Positions 13,440 to 23,904 of a DNA stretch of 64,000 bases are shown piece by piece. The stretch spans positions 73,311,859 to 73,375,858 of the forward strand of contig CM072886.1 in assembly GCA_037013685.1 (NCBI GenBank), written 5' to 3'. Within the stretch, counting starts at the first letter, position 1. Each line of letters begins with the position of its first letter. Source of the DNA: Acridotheres tristis. Lineage: Eukaryota > Chordata > Aves > Passeriformes > Sturnidae. Below the pieces are notes generated by a model. The model was not told the DNA's origin and ran no database searches. It was given only the letters and a program-made list of their open reading frames with translations. Made by a program: the position numbers and the translations under genes.

Positions 13440-14004
13440 GACAGTGCCTGAATGGGAATGGGATTAGGAAATCTAAGGCATAGTTGGAGTTGAATTTGGC
13501 AAGGGATGCTACGAATAATGAGGTATGCAGTAAAGAAAGACATGGGCCTATTAGAATGGCTCCAGAGAAGGTCTTTTGATGACAAAAGTCATCAGATGTC
13601 TGTAACCCCTCTCCTATGAAGACAGTCTGGGAGAGTTGGGCTTTTACAACCTGAAGAAGAGAAGGCTCCATGGAGACCTTTCAATACTTAGAGGGAGTTA
13701 TAAGAAACACAGACACTCTTTACCAAGACCTTTTCTGTCAGGAGAAGGGGCAACAATTTATAACTGAAAAAAAGGCAGATTTAGATCGGAAGTAAGGAAG
13801 ACATTTTTTTCTGGTGAATATAGTGGCTGAGGGAGTGTCCACAGAAATTGTTGATATCCCATCACTAGAAGCATTCAAAGTCAGGTTGGATGGGGCCTTG
13901 AGCAACCTGACCTAGAGAATTATGCCCCTACCCATGGCAGAGACTTTGGAGAAGCTGATCTTCAAATGTTCCTTCCAAACCAAACCATTCTAAAATTCTA
14001 TGAT
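13440..14004 (+). mobile_element. CR1 LINE fragment with internal deletion
   Basis: The left part (about 13440-13530) resembles CR1 ORF2 sequence between the endonuclease and reverse-transcriptase regions, for example 'agttgaatttggcaaggga'. From about 13545 it jumps to the CR1 3' region: 'ctccagagaaggtc', then 'gaagagaaggctcca', then 'agtcaggttggatggggcc' near 13880. It ends in the CR1 tail with 'caaaccattc' and 'attctatga'. Most of the reverse-transcriptase region is absent, so this is a truncated, internally deleted copy. The 3' part is confident; the exact 5' boundary is uncertain. Antisense frames at 13324-13671 are shadows. Confidence 0.85.
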
Positions 14005-15044
14005 TTTTATTGTTGGATCCTAAACCACAATCAACAGAAGTTCAATAATATAATTCCTACAAAAACCTGAAAGATGTCTGTATTGTCGTTTACATTCAAA
14101 GTTATTCTCAGCAACAGTTACTGTTCATGCATTTCCACTGCATTGCTTAAGTTGTACGTAAATTTTTTAATATGTATAGTTATACGGACATCAAAGGGAG
14201 GAAAACAATGATGAGAAACTCTATTCCCACAGAATAGGCACAATATTAGTCTAATGCTTTCCCAGCTATGGGCCATCTTCAAGATAATTCGATATTTTGA
14301 TTGTAGGCTCTCATCCTGCAATCTGTCCTGTGCAGATGCAGGTGTGCTCGGTAACGGTACAGTAACGCCCTATGAAGAAGGGGGAAATCACAGTTCCTTC
14401 CCTGGCCTTGGTCCTGAAATGCAAGGAGGGGAAGAACAAGGGCTGCTGCTGTTTAATACCTAAAATGAGTTCCTGCTGCAGAAGATTCCCAACTGTTTGC
14501 CTTCAAGAGTAGCGATTGCAACAGACATGTCACATCTATGTCACTCAGGGATTAAGTTAATGTGAAAAGGATTTTCAGCTGCCTTCTCTGTGCCTTTTGT
14601 GCTGTTGGATTTTGCAAAGATTACTTGTGTAGTCAGGAAACAAAATGTCAGATTTGCACAATAGGGAAATGATAGCAGTGTTTCAAAGAGTAGAAAATCT
14701 TGCCTACAAAAGAAATGGAAATTGTAGTAATTTCTGATGCGTTGAAATTTGAATAGTTCACAGTGATCTCAGGTCTCTCGGTCTTGTTTGCATTTCTGTG
14801 TATGTATCATTAAATAATGAATTCACATTTCAAAATAAACCCACAGTACTAATGTGAGGGGCTTTATCATATTCAGTACGTGAATTTCCATTTGTTTCAC
14901 CTTTCATGAGTTAACATTAAAATATGTTGTAATGGGGCAACTGTTGCAATAAACATCATTCAAAATGCTGTATAGAGATGTGATCAAAGTACAGAACATG
15001 GTACTGGAAACTCCAAACTTTTATTCCTCACCTCTCTTTTTAGA
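14005..15044. other. unique stretch, no gene seen
   Basis: AT-rich apart from a slightly GC-richer part at about 14300-14510. The short frame at 14254-14463 has no domain that I recognise. That GC-richer part could be an old repeat fossil, but I could not place it. Confidence 0.45.
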
Positions 15045-15195
15045 TAAAAAACTTCTCTGTGTTTCTCCCATGTTACCACCTGGGGAGGATAACTCTTACA
15101 AGCCTCACCAGGTTGTTGTCAGCATTAATTATAATGTTTGCAAAGTGCTTTGAAGATAAAAAGTGCTAGGTAAGTGCTAAGTAGTATTTTTATTC
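15045..15195 (+). mobile_element. MIR-type (L2-mobilised) SINE fossil, 3' half
   Basis: The order of motifs fits the 3' half of MIR and its sauropsid relatives: a 'cttctctgtgtttctcccat' segment (compare the 'ctctgtgcctcagtttcc' of MIR), a 'ggggaggataa' segment, 'caccaggttgttgtcagcat', 'taatgtttgcaaagtgcttt', then 'agtgctaggtaagtgcta' and an ATTATT-like end. The tRNA-like head is not recognisable. This is an ancient insertion predating birds if the assignment is right. The small frame at 14965-15153 overlaps it and is not a gene. Confidence 0.75.
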
Positions 15196-15579
15196 TGCTG
15201 GAGTCAGAGTAATGTCAAAGAGAATGTCAGCTTCAAAGACTTTGCTGTCAGATCTAGAGTGCTCACAGGATAGATGAAGGTTATTTAATTTTACTTACAC
15301 ATACTGAAATAATAGTGGTCAATGCAGTCTTTTCTTTAATCCAAGCAATACTGAGATGCTTGTATTTTATAAAGCTATTTAATATAATAATATTTTTTTT
15401 GTTGCATGGCTATTACAAAATGAGTGGATTTCCAAAATCTGCCAGTTAGAGCCAGAATTAAATAATACACAAGACATATGCTGCATAAGTTTTAAGGATA
15501 TTGTTAAGGAATATTCTCAGTCTGACCATTTACTAGACTCTAGCAGTCAGACTAGACTCCCAAGGCCAGACATTTCCAG
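15196..15579. other. unique AT-rich spacer
   Basis: No gene or repeat is recognised between the SINE fossil and the LTR. The segment is AT-rich until about 15540, where composition rises toward the LTR. Confidence 0.5.
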
Positions 15580-16108
15580 TGCTGGGAGAGAAATCCCTTC
15601 ATGGGGGGCAGCTCCAGTGGTCCAGCGGGTGCCCTGCTTGACTCCCTGCCCACCCCTCTCCCACAAATTCAGACCAAGTTTCCCATGGCAGAGTCTCGAT
15701 GTCTGGCTCCACAAAGCCATTTATTCCTGATGCAGTAACACAGGAAAAGCCAAGCCCTTGCCTCTGAGGAGCACACCCAACAAAGGAAGTCTTGGGATTT
15801 TATCCTCTCACATGCCCTGTAAGTCTTGACCTTCCTCCAGAGTCTTTGGGTCCTGCCTCCCATCTCTGTGTCCATCCACATCATTGGTCACAGGTCTTCA
15901 TCTCCTTTCTTATCCAGAAGATCTGCAATTCCCAGCTCCTGCTATGTCTCACTGTCCATTCACCTGGCAGATGTCACCCATCTTCATGTCCTTTGTTATC
16001 CCAAAAGTTGGAAGTTCACAGCCTCTTGTCTGGAGCTCACACCCAGAGCTCAACCTGTATTTCAATATGCATCTCAATCAGCAGCTTTCAGCCAAGCTAC
16101 CTGGACCA
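15580..16108 (-). mobile_element. solo LTR of an endogenous retrovirus-type element
   Basis: Read on the minus strand, this segment has the layout of an LTR. There is a CCAAT box (plus-strand attgg at 15883-15887), a TATA-like box GATAAAATCC (plus 15795-15804), and an AATAAA polyadenylation signal about 75 bp downstream (plus tttatt at 15720-15725). A U5-like GC-richer end follows down to about 15580. Candidate ends fit the usual TG...CA rule, with TGGTCCAGG as the minus-strand start at 16108. I found no matching target-site duplication and no internal gag/pol/env sequence, so it is either a solo LTR or an isolated fragment. Open frames in all three plus frames here (15792-16210) and on minus (15669-15884) are explained by its composition. 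The family is not named. Confidence 0.68.
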
Positions 16109-17474
16109 GATGTATTCCTCTACAAGCTTTCTTTTTTTGGGGAGTGGGGGGGAGACAGAAGAATATCTCAGAGGAGAAGCTGTTCTAATCATGTTTTAAA
16201 GAAAAGCTAAGTACAGGTGAAGAAAGAAGTCAAAACCCACAGAGAAAATTTTAAATTAAATTTATACTTGGTCAAGGTCTATGCTTTGTACAACCTCTTA
16301 AACAAGAAGTCAGAGACTGTAGTCTCTGTAGTTGCATGATCTAATATGCTCCCCTTACAAATTTTAAAACCATGATTTTCAATTTGACTTGATTCAGTTT
16401 GGGTTTCATTTTAGATTAATCAGAGATTTTTTTAAAATTGATTTTTTTAAAATTTATTTCTTTTTAAAATTCATACAAGTTTGTAAAAAGTAAGACTTCT
16501 CTTAGTCACCTTGAAAGTTAGAGCTGAGAAGATGAAGTTGTGGCTGCTGGACTTTATGTTTTGACATTTCTACAAGCTTGAGTTTTCATCTTTTGTGTCA
16601 TGATCCCTATCAGGTTCAGAAGCAATTCTAAAACCTTAGCCCCCAAAATCATGACCCTTCAGCTTTCAAAATCATCTCAACCTTTAAAGGAACTTGAGTT
16701 CGGATTTGAGTCAAGTAATTATGTATTTTAAGAACTGAAAAACACATATTTTAGAAATTAATTACTTCATTCAGAAATACATCCTCACTGCTACTATATA
16801 ACCCTATTCCTTATATTTTTTCTTTTTTCCTCTTTTTAATTTTATTTTTAATTTTTTCTTTCTGTTATGACTGTTATACGGAATTTAAGCAGTAAAACTA
16901 CTGGATTTAACATTTAAGCCTGAGTGGTACAAGACCCTTGTTTTCTTCATTGACTTGCCCTGGGGCTATGAGGTCTCATTATTTCATGGGATTCAAGAAT
17001 AAATATATAAGGATGCTATGTAATTATTAGCAGCTGGGACAAGGCTCACCTTGCTTGGAGGTCCAGATGCACAACCAACCTCAGCCTCCAGTGAAGAACT
17101 GAGATGTGTTACTAAAAAGGAGAAAATCCTCAGTTTCAGAGTTCTACCTGTACTTGGGTGTTTAGTGATGTGTGGTAGAAAAAAAACAAAACAAAAAAAA
17201 ACCAAACCTGTGTGGGTTGTCCAGTATGAAGATCTTGCTGCATGGCAAGCAGATATATTGCCTGAACAAGTGGTTATCTTTTCTGTACTTTGACTTAAGC
17301 ACACTGCATTCAGTATAGCCCGCTTTTGATATTTGACCTACATAAAGAATTGATTTATTTACATTTTTCATCCTTATATGTAATAGAATTTTTATTTTGA
17401 AGAAGCTTCTTTTAAAAGTTGTTTTCACCTCCCCCTCTTAATAACTTTACTTTGCATTCAAATGACTACTAAAT
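16109..17474. other. unique AT-rich stretch with low-complexity patches
   Basis: No gene is seen. It holds an 18-bp palindrome at 16311-16328, a duplicated 'gatttttttaaaatt'-like phrase near 16425-16480, T-rich patches near 16810-16862 and an A-rich patch near 17178-17206. Open frames at 16993-17428 include the A-rich patch and are not convincing. Confidence 0.55.
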
Positions 17475-17689
17475 TGACTGTCGTGAGTTGGATGGGACCT
17501 ATGATGCTCATTGAGTCCAGCTCCTAACTTCACACAGGACAATCTAGAAGTTAAACCATGTGTCTAAGAGTGCTGTCCAAATGCTTCTTGAACACTGACA
17601 AGCCTTGCAATACCACTGTTTCCATGGGAAGCTTACTTCTGGTTTCCAGACATTCTTTCAGTAAATAACTTTATTCTAACTGGCTCCTA
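17475..17689 (-). mobile_element. CR1 LINE 3' fragment, inverted
   Basis: In the plus-strand reading this is the typical antisense CR1 start: 'gagttggatgggacctatga', then 'cattgagtccagctcctaac', then 'gtccaaatgcttcttgaaca'. It continues through 'tttccatgggaagct' to a worn end near 17689. The element's own 3' end is therefore at 17475 and the truncated 5' side is at about 17689. No coding capacity remains. Confidence 0.85.
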
Positions 17690-17713
17690 ACCTGCTAGAG
17701 TAAGAGGAACACA

Positions 17714-17834
17714 AACCATTTAGCTCATTTCGTTAGAGCATTGTGCTAACAGCACCAAGGTTGTGGGCTGTTCATAACTGATCATCCTTGTGGGTCCTTT
17801 CCATCTCAGAATATTCTGTGATTATCTGTGATTA
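17714..17834 (+). mobile_element. tRNA-Ile-derived SINE with CR1-like tail (TguSINE1-type)
   Basis: The head matches a tRNA-Ile gene: 'ttagctcatttcgttagagc' corresponds to the acceptor/D region including the A box, 'attgtgctaacagcaccaag' to the anticodon arm, and 'gttgtgggctgttcat' to a damaged T arm/B box. The tail 'tgggtcctttcc' followed by 'cagaatattctgtgatta' resembles a CR1 3' end, the arrangement expected for a SINE mobilised by CR1. I recall this structure as TguSINE1, found in passerine birds. The B box is mutated, so it is not a working tRNA gene. It sits head to head with the CR1 fragment at 17475-17689, about 25 bp away. Confidence 0.85.
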
Positions 17835-20754
17835 CCTACATACTGCTTCTAAGTTAATCCCCTTATGTGTGTACTTTTAAGGTTATAAAGTGATTCTGCA
17901 TTACTTTCTTTCATTTCTCTCAAATGGACTGCCTAAGTTGGTAGACGGGGTTCATGAACTTCCCTGTTTAAAATTCAAGGCTTCCTGCAGCCCACACACT
18001 ATGTTTTGAGATATAATATGAATGTTTTGTGTACTCAGAGCATGATGGTACAAGCAGATTTGAGGATTTTTGCTTATGTCTGAATGTTGTCTCAGAGAGA
18101 TGTGATCTTCTTTCTGTGCACTGTCTGTGTCAGGCTGAAGAATACTTGTGCTGTTTTCTTCTCTGATCATGGGGCAGCTACATTTGCAGTGTCACAGAGG
18201 CCAGCATAATGGATTTAGTCATCGAAGACTGACAGAAGAAATACATTTTAAAAATGTGTCTTGGATAAAAATCTCTCTTTGCTTTTGCCTTATGAGTCCT
18301 TTCATTATCCCTTGGATTTCCAGCTAGCAGAAGTAGAAGGTGCTGCTCCCAGCACAGTTTCTGCTGTGTGAATTGTCTGCAGGCAGCAGCAGTCACTAGT
18401 AAATCTTGTCCATGCTCAGAGAAAATGCCAGCTGTCCTTGCCTGCCCCACTCTGAACCAGCTGGATGCAAGCCAGGTCTAAACTGGAAGGCATGTAGCTG
18501 TGTTAGCACGGCGCTGAGCCGGAGTGTCACACGAGCCTGAAAGCCCTGTCTCCCAGCAAGGCTTATTAGCTCAAACTCAGTGCCACGTTAATTGTACCTC
18601 AGCATCTTCTGGTCTGCTGCTGGCTTACATTCAGCCAGCCTGGAGTGCAGACAAATCCAGTCACGACTGCCTGTAAATGCCAGGTAGTTGCAACCCATGT
18701 TTCTTGACACAGCAGTCAGCCTTATTTTCCCTAAACCCTCTTCAAAATAAGACTGCAAATATGTAGTAGAACCCTTGTGCTTAGAGGCTTATCCCTCTAA
18801 GGAAGTGGCTCTTAAAATGTCTGGAGCCGAGTAGGGAGTATGCTTCGATAAATATAATGTTGACAAATAACCCCAGCTCTTTCTTCAAGAACACTTATCT
18901 GTCATTGCCTTTCTTCTTCAATGTTGTTACTATTTTTCTCTAGTCATCTGGATTCAGGTGAAAAAATGTACCCTTGGTATATACCACTTGAAAAATTAAT
19001 ATTAAAAGTCAAACAAACTCCAAAATATATTTAAGCTTCTGTGCATTCCAGAGATATAATTAAAACTGTTTAACTGCTGTGGAACATACTATGTCATACT
19101 GCATTTAATGGTATAACATTTCTTAATTAACTTCTGAGTGGCAGAAATCTCACAACAGTAGTTTTCAGGTATTGTGTAGTTTATTGTAGCTATAAAATTT
19201 ATTATTGGCATATTAAAAGAAGGCAGGAAGCCTAACTAATGGCTGCTTTAAGGGAATCTTTTAACTATGGTATTACAAAAATTATTGAAGTAAAAAAGTC
19301 TGTTCAGAACTTGAACTGTAATTTGCTTTGAAAAGTTTCCTGCACGCTGAGTGAACTCATAATTCTAAATGTTTGTTTCTGCATTTCAAACAGCATAGTT
19401 TACTATACTGATGAAGTAGCCACAAGGTAATTTTCACATTTCAGCAATGGAGATCTTATCGTAATATCCAAAAGGCACATACTGTGCTGCCATCTGCTTA
19501 TTTCTTTTTTTATTAAACTGAATGTGAGATCAAACTTTTTAAAAAATATGTTGTTTAAAATATTTATCATCGCCGAACATCTGTGCATGGTAAATATAGA
19601 TTTATTTTTAGCTTAATTTTTTTTTTTTCCCAAAAAAATTTTTTATAATTATTTTTTATAATCACTTTCTTAATCCTTAAACACAATGTGCTTTGCTCTT
19701 TTTTTTTGTTTTACAAAATCTGTTTCTCATTTTAATGTGGTTTATTTGCCAGAAACCAGGACATATTGTAAAAGTGGGGGAAGACAGATACACACGCATG
19801 CACACACACACACACTCACAAACAGAACCACAAAACTCTATGAAATGTCAAGGAGAGAAAAAATGAAGGTTTATGAGAGAGGGGAGAAAAACTTGTAGAA
19901 CCTAAGACAGAGTAACACCTTCATTCATCATGGGACTTCTGCTAGCAGAAAAGGAAGGATTGAATATTTATAAATGTGATGACAGACAAAAAGGCCAAAA
20001 AACCTGACTTCTTTCCAATCATGTCTGTGGAACTCAGTCCATCAGAACTTCTCAAGTGAACAGTTTCCAAACCTTCGAGCCACATATAGGATTTTCTTGA
20101 GGACATGTTATTTTTATCTGGTGCTTAATGAATACCTCAAAACCTGTATTTTCTCCATCACTCTAAAAGGATAGTTTCTACTTCACTTCTTTTTTTCTTA
20201 GTACACAAATTTATTTTAAACCTTATGAGAAGACAAACTTATGATATACTGTCTTGTCAACTCCTTGAACAAAAAATAGTTTTCCTTTGTCAGATAGTGA
20301 CTCAGTGAAAGGTACAGAAAAGTACCTATTCCCAAGAGTTGATTTTCTGACTTACTGCTGGAAAATATACTTTGACTTCATTACACAGCTTTGTGGCTTG
20401 TTCTGCCTTTTGTATAAAGGTCCCACAATAAAAAGAAAAATAATCCCAACATTGATAAGGTAGGTACCTGTCTGCATTGCAAAGTGAGGCCAGGACTATC
20501 AGTTAACAGAAGAGGCTTAGTTTTGGTTTTATAAGTTTTCAAAAGCATGTGTTTTGGTGAACTTGATCATCTATAAGGGCACAAGAATCTGGCAACAACA
20601 TTAAAAAAAACCAAAAAAACAACACCTCAGAGGCTTAACAATAACTTCACACGTCATAAATTACACAGATTTTTGAAATGACAGTTTTTAATTTTGAGGT
20701 CTCTGGTAAAATCAGGCATGGAGCAGGAGGTGTTGGAATAGACAATCTCTAAAG
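17835..20754. other. unique stretch with small simple repeats
   Basis: No gene is recognised. A GC-richer segment at about 18450-18720 stands out from the surroundings and has no open frame of note. T/A-rich low complexity is seen at about 19610-19670. The frames at 17952-18170 and 18178-18450 (minus) have no recognisable domain. Confidence 0.5.
19792..19820. repeat. imperfect CA microsatellite
   Basis: A short interrupted (CA)n run, with 'cacacacacacacac' as its longest pure part at about 19801-19815. Confidence 0.9.
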
Positions 20755-20788
20755 GTAATTATCACTAGAGCCACCTAGTGATAATTAC
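20755..20788. repeat. 14-bp perfect inverted repeat (hairpin)
   Basis: The arm gtaattatcactag (20755-20768) and its exact reverse complement (20775-20788) are separated by the 6-base loop agccac. The stem is shorter than a microRNA precursor's. No flanking target duplication is evident. Confidence 0.95.
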
Positions 20789-23700
20789 TGAAAACAGTGG
20801 TCATCAAGCAGAAAAGACCACCACAGTGGCATTCCACTTTCCCCACTCTCTCTATCTTTAATATCTTGCTCTTATGGCACTATATTCTTCAGTTTTCTTT
20901 CCTATTTTGTGCTTTCATAAAGCTTTACATTCTTCTCTAAAGTTCATGAAGCTATATCATACAGCACCATTTAATGTAGCAAGAACCACACAACACAGCA
21001 GTCATCCCTTTCAACTCTGTTCTGTCATTAGAAACAAAACCATATTGAAATTTACTCACAATGTTATGCTTTCAATTATTATAAACAAAAAAAAATATCT
21101 TCATCTTGCATTAAAGCATGGGGAAGTCAGCTTTACTTAGAAACTAATCATACTTTTTAATTATCAGATGCAAAAAAAAATACTGAAGATCTTTAGCAGT
21201 ATTTAAAAATATTTCTCATATGAGATTTTATTTTAACAAAGGCAATAAATAAAAAAATTTAAGTGACGCATTATCATACAGGAACTCATTCCACGCAGTA
21301 GATCATTCCAAATTATCACAAAGACCTGCTCAGTCTTACAGTTTATGTTCTTAAAAGCTTATAAAAATGGGACCTGGAAAAAAGGGTTGAAAAGTCATGC
21401 TTTCTTTGCATTTAATGTAAAGATAAGCATAAAAATATTTTATAATCTAGAACAGTTCACTCAGATACCTCCTTCCCCAGTGCTGAAATGCTTCCTAAAA
21501 AATTGAGACTATTGCTTCTACAGAAACAAAATTATAGACTTAAGAAAAAAGAATGCAAGGAATACTTGCTAAAAGCCACCAAAACCGAGCAAATGAATTA
21601 ATTAAATATTTTGTGAGCTTTCATTATGAATGCTTCATTACTTACTGCCTGCTTCATGACTGATGTGGATACAGAGCTGTTGAATCAATTTGTGATTTTA
21701 GAGGAAGAACTGATTAGAAACAAAAAGGATGACATTATTGTTAATGACAATTAACTGATGAAGAAATTATTAAGGTTGATACACCCAAGACTATCTAAAG
21801 AAGAGATTTTCTGCCTTTTTAGATGATTCTGAAAGTATTAGTTCCCTAAAGGATTTGACCCTCACTATATATGCTACAGAATTAGGATATTTCCTCTGAA
21901 TTACAGTATCCAAGGGAATGCAGACAGATTTGGAAAACTCATGAGATCCTTGAAGACTGAAGAGCTGTAGAGCAGACTATCCAGGACCTAGTTCACAGTC
22001 AAGAAACCCTCCAGGTTTCTTGACTGAAGAACCTTAGTAATTCTTCCAAGCATCCTCCATAATTGCTCATTACTTAAAATGAACTGATGAAATGAGGAAA
22101 GAATGTTAGATTTTTTGAAAGGGAAAGGTCTTAAAACTAGTATCCTGGTTGCTGCTAATTGAGGCTATAATTCTATAGATATAGGATCCATGCACATGGT
22201 TCCAGCTACAATTCAGGAGTTTCCTGAATCAGATGTTTAGAGCAGTGGAGGCTATAACTGGAAAGTATTCCTCTTGATTATTTTTTTAAATGTATACTTT
22301 TTCCTGAATGTTTACTTTTTTCACTCTTATGGATAGAATGCTGGGCTAAATGGGTCTTTATTCTGATCCAGTGCAACAGATTTTACTAAGCAGGTGGATT
22401 TTTAAGAATAAGATCTTTAAACAGCAAGGACTAGGTTTTTAAACCCTAATTTTAACAAAACAGGCATTTTGTCATAGTGCTGTTTGCATTCTGCTGAAAT
22501 CCACAGGAAAGAAATTGCTTTACTGTTGTCCCCCACTTGGAATGCTAATAAATAAATAATACATTTGGCAGTGAGTTCTCTCTCAATCTCAGTGACTGCT
22601 GGTAAAATAAGAGGTGGCCTCCAATCAGGAAGGTATTTTTAGTTAAAGGAACTGAAGCATGAAGTGTGATGTTTTAGCTCTAAAGTGTCAGAAGCAAATC
22701 CTAATTAATTCTGACCTCTCTACATTATGCATCTTTCTGATCAACTCTCTGATAGTGCTGCTCTGTCAGACAATGAAGCTTGGGATTCAGAGTAAATAGA
22801 CCTGCCAGAGGAGGTTTCCATTGTGATTTGATCAGAGCCTGGAAGTCATTCTACAGTTTCTTCACCATAAAATTCTTCTCAGTGTCTCTTCAGACTTGCA
22901 AAAGGAAGTTAAACATATCCTGCTATGCGGCAATATTACAGTTTTACTTGTTGCTTAATGTTTTCACTGATGCTTTCTTCATCATCCTCTGGGCACAAAC
23001 TCTTAAGTATTTTAAACCATCTGTTAAATTAACATACTTTTTTAAGAAAAATATGCTTTCATAGCTCCTGTTCAGCTTCTTTTACAAAGTGTGCATTTGC
23101 AAGTTGTGTAGTGCCTATGGTGTCTGCTCTGAAAGCCCCATCAATTAAGATTTGTGAATATTGAACAATTCTGTTCTTAAAATTCTGTAGATATGAAATT
23201 AAGATTTCATTCTTAAAACAGAAATGATGTCACTTTTTCTTTCAGCTTCAGAGAAATTTAATATTCGGGCTTAAGAACCATTTTGCATTTAAAAGAGATG
23301 TATGTGGAGGTTATTCATAATGCCATCTCTCTCAGAAAAAACAGTCTGAATTAATTCATTTGGTCTCCAAGACAACAGCCATGGCTTTCTTATGCCAAAC
23401 AAAGGTCCTAATTAATGTCATCTAAGTATCTGCAGACATAATTTCTGATCTATGGTCTTTTGTGTCTGATCTATCTGAAAAATGTCTGTGTTCCATGAGC
23501 AAAGGGAAGATATGTCCATGGTATGAAAGTAAGTGAACAGATGAAAGTGAAAATTATTTAAAAAAACATTTTTAAAAAGGAAATAGTGATTTTTTTTTTG
23601 TCCTCTTCATACCTCTGTTGATAATGTGAAAATGAGTGCTTTACACTCCTGACTGTCAGTTGCTGTTCTTTTGTACAATGCTGAATGACCATTATGTTAG

Positions 23701-23904
23701 ATTATCTATCACTTTTCCTTAGGGTTTTGAGGGCACCTCTGTTCCCTTGCTTAGCTACTTCTGAAGGAGATCCAGTGCAACATCTGGAGCACATACTCAG
23801 AATATTTCCATTGTTTCCTTCCTTGTGTGCAGCAGGAAATTGATATTGTGGGCTTTTTTTTTATTTTCATTGCTCTGTGGAACTTTCTAGAGAATGCCTA
23901 GAGG
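20789..23904. other. unique AT-rich stretch, no gene seen
   Basis: Apart from the hairpin at 21996-22026, I recognise nothing. The frames at 20874-21140 and 22780-23064 have no start context, domain or splice structure that I would trust; the second may overlap an old repeat that I could not identify. Confidence 0.5.
21996..22026. repeat. 13-bp perfect inverted repeat (hairpin)
   Basis: The arms cagtcaagaaacc (21996-22008) and ggtttcttgactg (22014-22026) are exact reverse complements around the loop ctcca. A further TTC/GAA pairing outside a small bulge extends the arms to about 21992-22031. Confidence 0.95.

Noticed and set aside
15792..16210. Three overlapping plus-strand frames of 108-135 codons
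   Set aside because: All three frames are open together in a GC-richer LTR; none is recognisable and the element reads on the other strand.
17714..17775. A functional tRNA-Ile gene
   Set aside because: The T arm/B box is disrupted and the sequence continues into a CR1-like tail, so it is a SINE.
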